Below are positions 27,101 to 38,207 of a DNA stretch of 64,000 nt, piece after piece. The notes below the pieces were generated by a model. That model was given only the letters and a program-made list of their open reading frames with translations. It did no database searches and was not told the DNA's origin. Position 1 is the first letter of the stretch. Every line of letters begins with the position of its first letter. Position numbers and translations under genes: made by a program. This DNA is from Hyphomicrobiales bacterium (GTDB taxonomy: Bacteria; Pseudomonadota; Alphaproteobacteria; Rhizobiales; Aestuariivirgaceae): NCBI GenBank assembly GCA_016185245.1, contig JACPNZ010000031.1:171079-235078 (forward strand), in the 5' to 3' direction.

Positions 27101-27340
27101 ATGAAGTCCATCGTCCTTGCCATCGCCGCCCTGGCCACCGTGTCATCGGCCGCCCTTGCCTCGAGCAAGGACTACACGCCGCGCGAAACCGAGTATTACA
27201 ATTCGACCGGCACTCCGACCTCCATCACCCACACGACCACCGTGCAGAGCGAAGGCTTCGCCGTGGCCGGCGTCAGCCGGGTGCGGAATTTCGACCGGCT
27301 GAACCAGATTTCCTACGAGAACACCCACGCCCGTCACTAA
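27101..27340 (+). CDS. Small secreted hypothetical protein
   Basis: A 79-residue protein with a clear signal peptide (residues 1-20, cleavage after ALA) and a short polar mature part rich in Thr, Ser and Tyr (YTPRETEYYNSTGTPTS). ATG 27101 is preferred to the in-frame ATG at 27089 because a GGAG box lies 6 bp before it. I recognise no family. It is flanked by non-coding sequence on the left (268 bp without other genes) and a convergent gene on the right. Confidence 0.65.
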   Translation: MKSIVLAIAALATVSSAALASSKDYTPRETEYYNSTGTPTSITHTTTVQSEGFAVAGVSRVRNFDRLNQISYENTHARH

Positions 27341-27379
27341 CCCTAAGCCCCTGGGGCCGGAGGAACAACCCGCCGGCCC

Positions 27380-27982
27380 CTATCCCGCCCACAGGCACCA
27401 GACGGCGAGCAGCGGTTGCTCGTCCGTGCGCATGGCATGAACGATGCCGGGTGGATTGTAGACCAGTCCGCCCTGCCCTGGTTCATGCCAGTCTTCGATT
27501 TCGTTGCGCCAGGCGCCGCCGGCCAGTGAAACGTAGACCTCTTCGGGCGGATGCGCGTGGTCCGGATAGCGGACATGGGGCGCCATCAGGCTCAGACCGA
27601 TCTGAACGTCGTCGCGGTCCTCGATGCCGCCGGGCCCAACCACCAGCGCATTGGCATGGCCGTCGAAGAACGATTCCGGCTCGCGATCCGCACCCTTGCG
27701 CCGTTGCCAGCAGAGATCGGGTGACAGTGCCGCAATCGCCACTGCCAGCGCCATCACCGATGGGGGGCCGCCGGCAGCGATGTTCAGGGCTTCCTCCAGC
27801 CGATCGCACACCGGCAGTCGTTGCGGCACGATCGGACGCGAAGCGCCGGCGAATTCGCCGATCGCGGCGAAGATGCGGCACGCCGCCGGGGCAGCTCCCG
27901 AAAGCGCCTCGGCCTTGGGCAAAATCGCGACCGCTGTGCAGGCGAGGAAATCTCGCAAGTGGGGGTTTCGTCCGCCAGTCAC
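27380..27982 (-). CDS. DMSP-lyase-family cupin protein (DddQ/DddW-like)
   Basis: A 200-residue protein whose C-terminal half is a cupin. Motif 1, HAHPPEEVYVSLAG, holds the two histidines, glutamate and tyrosine used for metal binding and catalysis in dimethylsulfoniopropionate lyases. Motif 2, YNPPGIVHAM, supplies the third histidine. The N-terminal half is helical, as in DddQ-type proteins. A GTG start at 27982 is the only option before an upstream in-frame stop. The family includes members that cleave DMSP to acrylate and DMS, but many terrestrial relatives are uncharacterised, so the substrate is uncertain. Confidence 0.65.
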   Translation of the reverse strand: MTGGRNPHLRDFLACTAVAILPKAEALSGAAPAACRIFAAIGEFAGASRPIVPQRLPVCDRLEEALNIAAGGPPSVMALAVAIAALSPDLCWQRRKGADREPESFFDGHANALVVGPGGIEDRDDVQIGLSLMAPHVRYPDHAHPPEEVYVSLAGGAWRNEIEDWHEPGQGGLVYNPPGIVHAMRTDEQPLLAVWCLWAG

Positions 27983-28056
27983 CGGCGGATCAATCGAATA
28001 TGAAGATGCGGGCCGGCGAGAGCCCTACTCGTCGAAGGCGCAGACAAACCCATCGC

Positions 28057-29304
28057 TCAGTCCTCGTCGAACAGGAATTCGCGGCCCACTTTGACGCGCC
28101 TTGCGCCGTCGTAAGCGATGATGTCGGCGGTTGCATAAGTCTCGGTCAAGGTCGCCGGCAGAAAGCTGCCGGTTCCGACCATGTCGAGCGGCACCCGGGC
28201 CGCCCCCATCACCTGGCACTTCTGCGAATCGAATCCCGACGAGCCGACGATCATCGCATCCTGGTAGCCGGCGCGGTCCAGCGCCTGGCGCACGTGGATG
28301 ATGGACGCAACCGACACTCCCTTGCCGAACAGGATGCGGCGCACCTTGTCGACCAGGATGTTGTTGGGATCGAGCTGGAAGGCGCGGCCGCCCAAAACCT
28401 GCTCGACGATATTGTATTCGCCATGAACGCCGAGCCAGCGGCCCACCACATCCACCGACTTGTCATAGTCAAGGCCCTCGGCAAAGCGGCCGCCATGGGT
28501 GTCGAGGCGGATGCCGTAGGTCTTGCCCTTTTCCTGGAGCTTCGCTTCCTCGTAGAACCAGCGGGCGCAGCGGAGCGAATCGGTCACCTCCTCGCCGGTG
28601 TAATCGACGAGAGCAATCAGCGCGCTGGCTTCGGGGATCGTCTCGGCGAAGAGCTTCATCGATTCGAGCACGTCGCCTCTGGTGTAGCCGACGAGCGCGT
28701 GCGGCATGGTGCCCATGCCCTGGGGCGAATCGAAGAACGGCGCGGTCAGGTCCTGGGACGAGCCGACGAAGCCCTTGACCGCCGGATCGGCCTTCTTCGC
28801 CGCCTGGCTGCCGACGGCGGCGCCATAGGCGGCGAGAATGTTCATCTCGGCGCCACTGGCGTGGCGGGCATGCATGTCCATGAAGGCGGCCTTGGGCATA
28901 GCCCGGCACATCTCATAGGCGTTGTTGGCCGAGACACAGGGAAAGCCGGTCTTCTGCAGAAGCAGGGTCTCGATTTCGGAAAGCTTGGCCATCGAGCCGG
29001 TGATTTCCAGCATCTTGCTTTCGGACGGGACGATGTCGCCCTCCTGGTAGAAGCGCCTGATCTTCACCTCGGGCACGAAACGGCGGACCAGGCGGATCGT
29101 CGGCTCGAGGGCCGCTACCACGCGGCGGCGCATGAAGACGGCGAAGGTCACTTCCGAATCGCCATGGGCGGCGACGATGCGGCTGGTGTTGGTGAAATAC
29201 TTGTCGGTCTGGGCGGCGATGGGACCGGCCCGGAGTGCGATGTCGGCAAGCCGGTCGAGAATAGCCGCAGATTCGAGGGAGAGCGCTGCCTTCCGATCCA
29301 TCAT
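28057..29304 (-). CDS. pncB: Nicotinate phosphoribosyltransferase
   Basis: A 415-residue enzyme of the NAPRTase family that makes nicotinate mononucleotide from nicotinate and PRPP for NAD salvage. The early TDKYFTNTSRIV segment, FVGSSQDLTAPFF near the middle and GIRLDTHGGRFAEG followed by MIVGSSGFDSQK are family features around the phosphoribosyl-binding barrel. Two adjacent ATG codons (29304 and 29301) could start it. It is the third of three minus-strand genes running from DUF1476 through the aldolase. Confidence 0.88.
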   Translation of the reverse strand: MMDRKAALSLESAAILDRLADIALRAGPIAAQTDKYFTNTSRIVAAHGDSEVTFAVFMRRRVVAALEPTIRLVRRFVPEVKIRRFYQEGDIVPSESKMLEITGSMAKLSEIETLLLQKTGFPCVSANNAYEMCRAMPKAAFMDMHARHASGAEMNILAAYGAAVGSQAAKKADPAVKGFVGSSQDLTAPFFDSPQGMGTMPHALVGYTRGDVLESMKLFAETIPEASALIALVDYTGEEVTDSLRCARWFYEEAKLQEKGKTYGIRLDTHGGRFAEGLDYDKSVDVVGRWLGVHGEYNIVEQVLGGRAFQLDPNNILVDKVRRILFGKGVSVASIIHVRQALDRAGYQDAMIVGSSGFDSQKCQVMGAARVPLDMVGTGSFLPATLTETYATADIIAYDGARRVKVGREFLFDED

Positions 29305-29335
29305 GGCCTCACCTTCCCGCGAAACCGCCGAAGCG

Positions 29336-30112
29336 TCAATTCGCGTTGACCGCCTTCACCAGGGCGGCGGCACCCGCCTGCAAGAAATCGACATCGACGC
29401 CCGCCGTGATGAACTTGTAGCCGAGCTTGAGATAGATACCGATCCGCTCGGGGTCGCCACCGAAAGCGCCTGCCACCAGATTGTTGGCCTTGGCTGCGGC
29501 GGCGATCCGTTCCATGGCCTTGAGGGTAGCCGCCCCGGTGCGGGCGATCGCCGCGCCATTGGAAAGGGTGATCGACAGGTCACTCGGTCCCACGAACAAC
29601 CCGTCGAGACCGGGGGTGGCGGCGATCGCCTCGACGTTGTTGAGGGCTACGACCGTTTCGATCATGGCGAAGACCTGGGTCAGCCGGTTGGCCTGGCGCA
29701 GGTATTCTGCCGGCTGAAGCCCCGAGGCCTGGAGTGCCGTGTAGCCGCCCCAGCTCCTACCGCCCAGCGGCGGATATTTCGCCGCCCTGACCAGGGCCTC
29801 GGCCTCGGCCCGGCTGTTGACCATCGGCGCCACCACGGCGGCGGCCCCGGCGTCGAGCACCTGGCCGACGAGGCCCGGCTCGTTCCACAGGATGCGGGCA
29901 ATGGCCGGCCGGCCGGCGGCATTGATCGCCGCAATCATCGGCACCGCGTCGGAAAAGCCGATCATGCCGTGCTGCATGTCGAGGCAGACGCCGTCCAGCG
30001 GCAGCCTCGCCATCTGGGCCGCCAGATGGGTGCTGGGAATCGACATCCACGAGAACAGGAAGGGCTCGGGCCGGGCCAGCCTGGCCTTCAGGTCGTAATG
30101 GGAACTGGCCAC
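29336..30112 (-). CDS. HpcH/HpaI-family class II aldolase
   Basis: A 258-residue TIM-barrel aldolase of the 2,4-dihydroxyhept-2-ene-1,7-dioate aldolase / citrate lyase beta family. Visible landmarks are LDMQHGMIGFSD with the catalytic-site histidine, APMVNSRAEAEALV, the KYPPLGGRSWGG stretch and LFVGPSDLS. Such enzymes cleave or form 4-hydroxy-2-oxoacids using a divalent metal; the exact substrate is unknown. The GTG start at 30112 overlaps the DUF1476 stop by one base. Reading further upstream would run through the DUF1476 gene. Confidence 0.88.
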   Translation of the reverse strand: MASSHYDLKARLARPEPFLFSWMSIPSTHLAAQMARLPLDGVCLDMQHGMIGFSDAVPMIAAINAAGRPAIARILWNEPGLVGQVLDAGAAAVVAPMVNSRAEAEALVRAAKYPPLGGRSWGGYTALQASGLQPAEYLRQANRLTQVFAMIETVVALNNVEAIAATPGLDGLFVGPSDLSITLSNGAAIARTGAATLKAMERIAAAAKANNLVAGAFGGDPERIGIYLKLGYKFITAGVDVDFLQAGAAALVKAVNAN

Positions 30113-30435
30113 TAGGTTCCGGCCTTCATCTGGGCGACGGCCTTTTGCAGCAACTCGTCCATGGTGCGGCGGATCTGGTGGTCCGACTGGGTCACCTTCT
30201 TGGCATCGAAATCGCCGCGAATCTTGGCGAAGATGTCCTCCTCGCCTGCCGCCTGCAGGTCGGCCTCGATCACCGCCTTGGCGTAGGCCTCGGCGGCAGC
30301 CCCGGAGAGGCCGAGCTTTTCCGCCGCCCACAGCCCCAAAAGCTTGTTGCGGCGGGCCACGGCCTTGAAGCGCATTTCCTCGTCGAGGGCAAACTTCCGT
30401 TCGAACCCTTCCTCGCGCTTGTCGAAGGTCGTCAT
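30112..30435 (-). CDS. F1-ATPase inhibitor zeta subunit (DUF1476)
   Basis: A 107-residue helical protein of the alphaproteobacterial DUF1476 family, shown in Paracoccus to be the zeta subunit that blocks ATP hydrolysis by F1-ATPase. It begins TTFDKREEGFERKFALDEE, the conserved inhibitory N-terminal region. It continues with RRNKLLGLWAAEKLGL and a four-helix core ending in RRTMDELLQKAVAQM. It lies divergent from purC and overlaps the downstream aldolase start by one base. Confidence 0.92.
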   Translation of the reverse strand: MTTFDKREEGFERKFALDEEMRFKAVARRNKLLGLWAAEKLGLSGAAAEAYAKAVIEADLQAAGEEDIFAKIRGDFDAKKVTQSDHQIRRTMDELLQKAVAQMKAGT

Positions 30436-30639
30436 GCAAATCTCCTGTGACGGATATCGCCATTGAAATAGCCAGTGGACAGGGCCAAATCAACCTTTCT
30501 TGGATATTGTGCGCCGCAACAGAGTCCTGTAAGAGGCCAGCCCGGCGTATCCGGCCCGCCAGGGAACTAGCTGTGGTGCCGGGGGTGTTCCCGGTTTATT
30601 GTGCGGCTGTGGATAAGGGTCTTGATGAGGATATTCGAC

Positions 30640-31419
30640 ATGAACAGCCGGCGCACCCGCATCTACGAAGGCAAGGCCAAGATCCTGTATGAGGGCCCCG
30701 AGCCCGGCACCGTCATCGTCCATTTCAAGGACGACGCCACCGCCTTCAACGCCCAGAAGAAGGCGGTGATCGAGGGCAAGGGCGTGCTCAACCAGCGCAT
30801 TTCGGAATACATCTTCACGAGGCTCAACGAGCTGGGGCTTCCCACCCACTTCATCCGCTCGCTCAACATGCGCGAGCAACTGGTCCGCGAGGTCGAGATC
30901 GTGCCGCTCGAAGTGGTGGTGCGCAATGTGGCGGCGGGCTCGCTGGCCAAGCGACTGGGGCTCGAGGAAGGTACCGCCCTTCCCCGCTCGATCATCGAAT
31001 TCTACTACAAGAACGACGAGCTCGGCGATCCCATGGTCTCCGAGGAGCACATCACGGCGTTCAACTGGGCCGGGCCCCAGGAGATCGACGACATGATGCA
31101 CATGGCAATCCGCATCAACGATTTCCTCTCCGGCCTGTTCCTGGGGATCGGCATCAAGCTCGTCGATTTCAAGGTCGAGTTCGGCCGGCTCTACGAGAAC
31201 GACATGATGCGGATCGTGCTGGCCGACGAGATCAGCCCCGATTCGTGTCGGCTGTGGGACATCAAGACCAACGACAAGCTCGATAAGGACCGCTTCCGCC
31301 GCGACATGGGAGGCCTGGTCGAGGCCTATCAGGAAGTGGCGCGCCGGCTCGGCATCATCGCCGCCAACGAGCAGCCGGAACGGTCGAAGCCCAAGCTGGT
31401 CAAGTCCGATCTGCACTGA
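30640..31419 (+). CDS. purC: Phosphoribosylaminoimidazole-succinocarboxamide synthase (SAICAR synthase)
   Basis: A 259-residue ATP-dependent ligase joining CAIR and aspartate. The ATG at 30640 gives the standard start [15 protein letters not shown]. An upstream in-frame start would add 13 unrelated residues. Signature segments are [31 protein letters not shown] and [13 protein letters not shown]. It is the first gene of the run purC-purS-(small gene)-purQ and overlaps purS by one base. Confidence 0.97.
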   Translation: MNSRRTRIYEGKAKILYEGPEPGTVIVHFKDDATAFNAQKKAVIEGKGVLNQRISEYIFTRLNELGLPTHFIRSLNMREQLVREVEIVPLEVVVRNVAAGSLAKRLGLEEGTALPRSIIEFYYKNDELGDPMVSEEHITAFNWAGPQEIDDMMHMAIRINDFLSGLFLGIGIKLVDFKVEFGRLYENDMMRIVLADEISPDSCRLWDIKTNDKLDKDRFRRDMGGLVEAYQEVARRLGIIAANEQPERSKPKLVKSDLH

Positions 31420-31658
31420 TGAAGGCCAAGGTCAAAGTTACGCTGAAGAAAGGCGTCCTCGATCCGCAAGGCAAGGCCATCGAAGGCGCTTTGGGCCATC
31501 TTGGCTTTGCCGGCGTCGAGCACGTCCGCCAGGGCAAGTATTTCGAGATCGAGCTCGCCGAGACCGACCGGGCCAAGGCGGCGGCGGCCGTCAAGGCGAT
31601 GTGCGAGAAGCTCATCGCCAATACGGTGATCGAGAATTACGATATTGAGCTGGCCTGA
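31419..31658 (+). CDS. purS: Phosphoribosylformylglycinamidine synthase subunit PurS
   Basis: A 79-residue protein with a ferredoxin-like fold. The stretch KKGVLDPQGKAIEGALGHLG is the classical PurS motif, and the end VIENYDIEL is also typical. It bridges PurQ and PurL in the three-part FGAM synthase used when PurL is the small form, as it is here (732 residues). It overlaps purC by one base. A small coiled-coil gene separates it from purQ. Confidence 0.96.
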   Translation: MKAKVKVTLKKGVLDPQGKAIEGALGHLGFAGVEHVRQGKYFEIELAETDRAKAAAAVKAMCEKLIANTVIENYDIELA

Positions 31659-31669
31659 GGAAGGTTCCC

Positions 31670-31882
31670 ATGGCCGAAGTCACCAACGAGCTGAGCTATA
31701 AAGTCCTCAAGCAGATGCAGGGGGACCTGTCGCAGCTGCGCTTCGACATGCGGGACATCAAGCAGCACCTGGCCGGCGTCGAGGAGGGCCTCGCGGGCGT
31801 TAACCGCCGGCTTGATCGGCTGGAAGATCGCCCGAACCGGGTCGAGCGCCGGGTGGGCCTGGTGGACCACCAAATTCCATGA
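31670..31882 (+). CDS. Small coiled-coil hypothetical protein between purS and purQ
   Basis: A 70-residue, largely helical and highly charged protein with heptad-like spacing of leucine, valine and isoleucine over residues 8-55 (for example [19 protein letters not shown]). It starts 11 bp after purS behind AGGAAGG and overlaps the purQ start by ATGA, so it is translated from the pur transcript. Similar short coiled-coil proteins are widespread in Hyphomicrobiales but have no assigned function. A role in FGAM synthase assembly is possible but unsupported. Confidence 0.7.
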   Translation: MAEVTNELSYKVLKQMQGDLSQLRFDMRDIKQHLAGVEEGLAGVNRRLDRLEDRPNRVERRVGLVDHQIP

Positions 31883-32541
31883 AATCGGCCGTCGTCGTCT
31901 TCCCCGGCATCAATCGCGAGCGCGACATGATGCTGGCGCTTGAATCGATCACCGGCCAGAAGCCGCTAAGTGTCTGGCATACGGAGACCGAGCTTCCCAA
32001 GGTCGATCTGGTGGTCGTTCCGGGCGGCTTTTCCTATGGCGATTATCTGCGCTGCGGGGCCATCGCGGCGCGTTCGCCCATCATGTCGGATATACGCGCC
32101 AAGTCCCTGAAGGGGCTCAAAGTTCTTGGTGTGTGCAACGGCTTCCAGATCATCACCGAGGCAGGCCTCCTGCCGGGTGCCCTGGTGCGCAATGCCAGCC
32201 TGCATTTCGTCTGCCGGCAGGTGAAGCTCCGGGTCGAGAACATTCGCACTTTCTTCACCAACCGGATGGCGAAGGGTGCTGTCGTTTCCTGCCCGGTGGC
32301 CCATGGCGAAGGCAACTACATTTGCGATGCGGAAACCCTCGCCCGCCTCGAAGGCGAGGGCCGCGTGGTGTTCCGCTATGCCGAGGGGACAAATCCCAAT
32401 GGCGCCATGCACGACATCGCCGGCATCGTCAGCGAGACCGGCAACGTTATCGGCATGATGCCGCATCCGGAAAACATGATCGAACCGCTGCATGGCCGGA
32501 CCGATTGCCGGCCCCTGTTCGAGAGCCTGCTGGCGGCGTAG
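31879..32541 (+). CDS. purQ: Phosphoribosylformylglycinamidine synthase subunit PurQ
   Basis: A 220-residue class I glutamine amidotransferase that feeds ammonia to PurL. The nucleophile Cys86 lies in LGVCNGFQ, and the His-Glu pair is near the end in [11 protein letters not shown]. The oxyanion and substrate motifs PGINRERD and [12 protein letters not shown] are intact. It overlaps the small coiled-coil gene by ATGA. purL lies 2.7 kb downstream, beyond two unrelated genes. Confidence 0.96.
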   Translation: MKSAVVVFPGINRERDMMLALESITGQKPLSVWHTETELPKVDLVVVPGGFSYGDYLRCGAIAARSPIMSDIRAKSLKGLKVLGVCNGFQIITEAGLLPGALVRNASLHFVCRQVKLRVENIRTFFTNRMAKGAVVSCPVAHGEGNYICDAETLARLEGEGRVVFRYAEGTNPNGAMHDIAGIVSETGNVIGMMPHPENMIEPLHGRTDCRPLFESLLAA

Positions 32542-32627
32542 ATCACGACTTCGTGAAGGGTCTTTTTCGGCAGAGAAGCGTTCCCATATTTGTAACTAAG
32601 TTGATTACACTAATACGGAGAACACCC

Positions 32628-33200
32628 ATGGCCTATGATGTTGCAGTGATCGTCGGAAGTCTTCGCAAAGACTCGCTGACGCGGAAATTCGTCAATGCTC
32701 TCAAGCCTCTGGCACCGAACGGCATGAGGCTGGAAGTGGTCGAGATCGGCGATCTGCCGCTCTACAACGACGACTGGGAGGCCGATCCTTCGCCTGCCGT
32801 CACAGCTTTCCGAAAGCGCATCGCCAGGGCCGATGCGGTGCTGTTCGCGACGCCTGAATACAACCGGTCGGTGCCGGGGGCGCTCAAGAACGCCATCGAC
32901 GTAGGCTCGAGGCCCTATGGCAAGAGCGTGTGGAACGAGAAGCCCGCCGCCGTCGTCAGCGTGTCGCCGGGGGCGCTGTCGGCATTTGGTGCCAACCATC
33001 ACCTGCGCCAGGCGCTGGTCTTTCTCAACATGCCGACGCTCGCCCAGCCCGAGGCCTATATCGGCAATGTGGCAAACCTCCTCGATGCGAATGGCGCCTT
33101 CGTCAAGACCGAGACCCGCGACTTCATCGGCAAATTTCTGGGCGCGTTCGACACGCTGATCGGGAAGTTCCAGGGCAACCGGAGATCGCTCGCCGCCTGA
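32628..33200 (+). CDS. NAD(P)H-dependent FMN reductase (ChrR/YieF-like)
   Basis: A 190-residue flavodoxin-fold oxidoreductase. The phosphate-binding loop GSLRKDSLTRK (about residues 8-18) and the FATPEYNRSVPGALKNAID segment (about 72-90) are the family's FMN-binding sites. Related proteins reduce quinones, azo dyes or chromate. The physiological substrate cannot be read from sequence. The start is ATG 32628, 86 bp after purQ, with an AT-rich stretch before it that may hold its own promoter. Confidence 0.88.
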   Translation: MAYDVAVIVGSLRKDSLTRKFVNALKPLAPNGMRLEVVEIGDLPLYNDDWEADPSPAVTAFRKRIARADAVLFATPEYNRSVPGALKNAIDVGSRPYGKSVWNEKPAAVVSVSPGALSAFGANHHLRQALVFLNMPTLAQPEAYIGNVANLLDANGAFVKTETRDFIGKFLGAFDTLIGKFQGNRRSLAA

Positions 33201-33246
33201 AAAATTCTCCGCTACACTCCACTTCAAACAATCCGAAGGAAGTGGC

Positions 33247-34899
33247 ATGGCGGATTACTACGATCTCGGTTCCTATTCGCGGCGCGTCACGACCAAATCG
33301 GCCGAGGCGCAGCTGTGGTTCGACCGGGGACTGCTCTGGTGTTATGGCTACAATCACGAGGAGGCAGTGCGCTGCTTCGAAAAGGCGGCCGCAGCGGATC
33401 CCTCCTGCGCCATGGCCCAGTGGGGCATCGCCTATGGGGCAGGCCCCAACTATAACAAGCAGTGGAAGGCTTTCGATCCGGCCGATCTGGCCCGCTCCAT
33501 AGAACTCGCCCATGGCGCCACGGAGAAGGCGCTCGCCTTGGCCTCGGGCGCCAGCCCGGTCGAGCAGGCGATCATCGGGCCGCTCGCCAAGCGCTATCCA
33601 GCGGGCGATCCCAGCGCCGTCACCCCCATCTGGAACGACGACTACGCGGCGGCGATGCGCGAGACTTACCGGGCGCACGGAAGCGACCTTGACGTTGCCG
33701 CGCTGTTCGCCGAGGCGATCATGAACCGCACGCCGTGGACCCTGTGGGACTTGAAAACCGGCAAACCCAGCGAAGGCGCCGACACGGCGGAAGCGATTGC
33801 CGTCCTCGAAAAGGCCATGGCGGCCAAGGGCGGCATGAGCCATCCCGGCGTCCTTCACATGTATATTCACCTGATGGAGATGTCGCCCCATCCTGAGCGG
33901 GCGCTGAAAGCCGGCGATGCGCTGCGCGACCTAGTGCCCGATGCCGGCCATCTGGTCCACATGCCGACCCACATCGATGTTCTTTGCGGGCATTACCGAG
34001 ACGTGGTCGAGGGGAACAGCAAAGCGATCGCCGCCGACCGCAAGTATCTCGCCCGCGAAGGAGCGGTCAATTTCTACGCGCTCTACCGCTGCCACGACTA
34101 TCACTTCAAGATCTATGGGGCGATGTTCCTCGGCCAGCTCCGCCCGGCGCTGGAGGCAGCAGAGGAAATGATCGCGACTCTCCCTGAAAAACTGCTGCGG
34201 GTCGAATCGCCACCCATGGCCGACTGGCTCGAAAGCTTCATTCCAATGAAGCTGCATGTGCTGATCCGCTTCGGCCGCTGGATCGACATCATCGGTACCA
34301 GCCTGCCCAAGGACCGCGAACTCTTCTGCGTCACCACCGCGCTCACCCACTATGCTAAGGCGGTGGCACTCGCCGCTACGGGCATGGTGCCGGCGGCCGA
34401 GGAACAAGCGAAGCTCTTCGAAGAGGCGCGTTCCCGCGTGCCACCATCCCGCTATCTCTTCAACAATACCGCCCTCGACATCCTCAGCGTCGCTGCCGCG
34501 ATGATGCGGGGCGAAATCGAATACCGGAAGGGCAACCACGACCAGGCCTTCGCCCATCTGCGGCATTCGGTGGAACTCGACGATGGGCTCCCCTACGACG
34601 AGCCCTGGGGCTGGATGCAGCCCACCCGCCATGCGCTGGGTGCGCTTCTCCTCGAACAGAACCGGGTCGCGGAGGCGTTCGCCGTGTATCGCGCCGATCT
34701 CGGCTTCGATGCCACTCTCAGCCGTTCCTCGCGGCACCCCGACAATGTCTGGAGCCTGCATGGCTATCACGAATGCCTGGTGAAGCTCGGGCGCAGCGAG
34801 GAGGCCGCGATCATCAAGCAGCGCCTCGATCTCGCCGCGGCGCGCGCCGACGTCGCCGTCACCGCCTCATGCTTCTGCCGCACCATGACGGCGGCCTGA
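33247..34899 (+). CDS. Histidine-rich tetratricopeptide-repeat protein
   Basis: A 550-residue cytosolic protein with TPR units at least near residues 20-60 (ASEAQLWFDRGLLWCYGYN-type helix pairs), 330-400 and 420-480. The centre has a striking conserved-looking run of histidines: HPGVLHMYIHLMEMSPHPERAL and HLVHMPTHIDVLCGHY (about residues 198-255), then a CHDYHFK segment. The C-terminus carries CFC. The spacing HxxxHxxE looks like a metal site within the TPR solenoid. It starts 46 bp after the FMN reductase gene. Relatives are annotated only as TPR proteins, so the function is unknown. Confidence 0.8.
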   Translation: MADYYDLGSYSRRVTTKSAEAQLWFDRGLLWCYGYNHEEAVRCFEKAAAADPSCAMAQWGIAYGAGPNYNKQWKAFDPADLARSIELAHGATEKALALASGASPVEQAIIGPLAKRYPAGDPSAVTPIWNDDYAAAMRETYRAHGSDLDVAALFAEAIMNRTPWTLWDLKTGKPSEGADTAEAIAVLEKAMAAKGGMSHPGVLHMYIHLMEMSPHPERALKAGDALRDLVPDAGHLVHMPTHIDVLCGHYRDVVEGNSKAIAADRKYLAREGAVNFYALYRCHDYHFKIYGAMFLGQLRPALEAAEEMIATLPEKLLRVESPPMADWLESFIPMKLHVLIRFGRWIDIIGTSLPKDRELFCVTTALTHYAKAVALAATGMVPAAEEQAKLFEEARSRVPPSRYLFNNTALDILSVAAAMMRGEIEYRKGNHDQAFAHLRHSVELDDGLPYDEPWGWMQPTRHALGALLLEQNRVAEAFAVYRADLGFDATLSRSSRHPDNVWSLHGYHECLVKLGRSEEAAIIKQRLDLAAARADVAVTASCFCRTMTAA

Positions 34900-35256
34900 G
34901 ATCGTTCCATGTTTAGCGAAGGGAGTAAGGCGGGCTTCACCGCGAGCGGCATTTACTCTGGATTAACGCTTGGGATTGAGGCCCAATCAAGCTGTCTTCA
35001 CGTGCTTGTCCAAGATGGGGCGCAAGATGATCAAGATGATTTTCGGCAAGAAAAATCCGACCCGGCGGTTGCGGGAACTCGAGGAAAAGCACGAGCTCAG
35101 CCAGGCGGTGGTCAACCTGCATTTCCGCGTGGAACGGATGCTGGCCACCGTACCGGCCAAGACCCAGCCGCGCGAGTCCAGCGCCAAGGCCGCCTGAGGC
35201 ACTTTCCTTTCCATTAGGCATTTGAGATTCCGGGGCGTGCGCGCTAAACGCCGCCC
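34900..35256. other. 357-bp interval before purL with no firmly supported gene
   Basis: It contains one possible short coding sequence (35027-35197). Upstream of that I see AT-richer sequence with no clear promoter or hairpin. The last ~60 bp should contain the purL leader. Confidence 0.5.
35027..35197 (+). CDS. Possible small protein upstream of purL
   Basis: A possible 56-residue, basic and helical protein (KKNPTRRLRELEEKHELSQ, then a VNLHFRVERML helix). In-frame alternatives start at 35015 and 34970. The composition looks protein-like, with charged heptads, but I know no homologue, no good ribosome-binding site precedes it and an antisense reading of similar length exists. I list it as tentative. 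Confidence 0.35.
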   Translation: MIKMIFGKKNPTRRLRELEEKHELSQAVVNLHFRVERMLATVPAKTQPRESSAKAA

Positions 35257-37455
<2,199 letters not shown>

Positions 37456-37467
37456 GACCGTAACCCC

Positions 37468-37704
37468 ATGGCCATGAGCGCCAGCGACATCGAACGCTTC
37501 ATCAAGGAAGCCCTTCCCGACGCGGAGATCACCATCCGCGATCTGGCCGGCGACGGCGACCACTACGCCGCCAACATCGTCTCCGCCGCCTTCAAGGGCA
37601 AGTCGCGGGTGCAGCAGCATCAGATGGTCTACGCCGCATTGAAAGGCCGCATGGGCGGCGAGCTGCACGCACTTGCGTTACAAACCGGCACACCAGAGGA
37701 GTAG
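37468..37704 (+). CDS. BolA/IbaG family protein
   Basis: A 78-residue BolA-fold protein (alpha-beta-beta-alpha-alpha-beta) with the conserved invariant-histidine region KSRVQQHQMVYAALKGRMG near residues 49-67. Together with the monothiol glutaredoxin encoded 2 bp downstream it probably forms a heterodimer that holds a [2Fe-2S] cluster through a glutaredoxin cysteine, glutathione and a BolA histidine. In this group such pairs act in iron sensing or Fe-S trafficking. The purL-bolA-grxD order is typical. Confidence 0.9.
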   Translation: MAMSASDIERFIKEALPDAEITIRDLAGDGDHYAANIVSAAFKGKSRVQQHQMVYAALKGRMGGELHALALQTGTPEE

Positions 37705-37706
37705 CC

Positions 37707-38039
37707 ATGACCGACATCCACAACTGGATCGACAATGAAGTGAAGACAAACGACGTCGTGCTCTTCATGAAGGGCACGCCGGAGGCGCCGATGTGCGGCT
37801 TTTCCAGCCGCGCGACGCAGATCCTCAATAACCTCGGCGTGCCGTTCAAGGGCGTCGATGTGCTGGCCTCGAACGAGGTCCGCCAGGGCATCAAGGACTA
37901 CACCAACTGGCCGACCATTCCACAACTCTATGTGAAGGGCGAGTTCGTCGGCGGCAGCGACATCATGATGGAAATGTTCCAGTCGGGCGAACTGAAGCAG
38001 ATGCTCGACGAAAAGGGTGTCGCCAAAGTCACCGCATAG
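37707..38039 (+). CDS. grxD: Monothiol glutaredoxin GrxD (Grx4 type)
   Basis: A 110-residue CGFS glutaredoxin; the active cysteine is residue 30 in PMCGFSSRA. The WPTIPQLYVKGEFVGGSDI segment is the glutathione-binding region. It carries [2Fe-2S] clusters for transfer to target proteins and pairs with the BolA protein encoded just upstream. The gene is followed by a strong hairpin. Confidence 0.95.
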   Translation: MTDIHNWIDNEVKTNDVVLFMKGTPEAPMCGFSSRATQILNNLGVPFKGVDVLASNEVRQGIKDYTNWPTIPQLYVKGEFVGGSDIMMEMFQSGELKQMLDEKGVAKVTA

Positions 38040-38067
38040 CAGGCCCACTGCCAGCATCCGTTGACCG

Positions 38068-38098
38068 AAGGCGGCCTTCCGGGCAGGAAGGGCGCCTT
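38068..38098 (+). terminator. Terminator-like hairpin after grxD
   Basis: Two 13-nt arms (AAGGCG-g-CCTTCC and GGAAGG-g-CGCCTT) pair with one G-G mismatch around a 5-nt loop, 29 bp after the grxD stop. Only two T residues follow, so it is not a classical intrinsic terminator, but it is the most likely 3' end of the pur-bolA-grxD transcript. Confidence 0.55.
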
Positions 38099-38207
38099 GC
38101 ATGGTCGCCCTCGATTCATCTGACGAACTCCCTTCAAGCCTGCCCTTCGCCGCTCTCCAGGTGGTGAGCTACGTCGTGCCGGCGCATCGTCCGGCGGCAA
38201 GGGGCCC

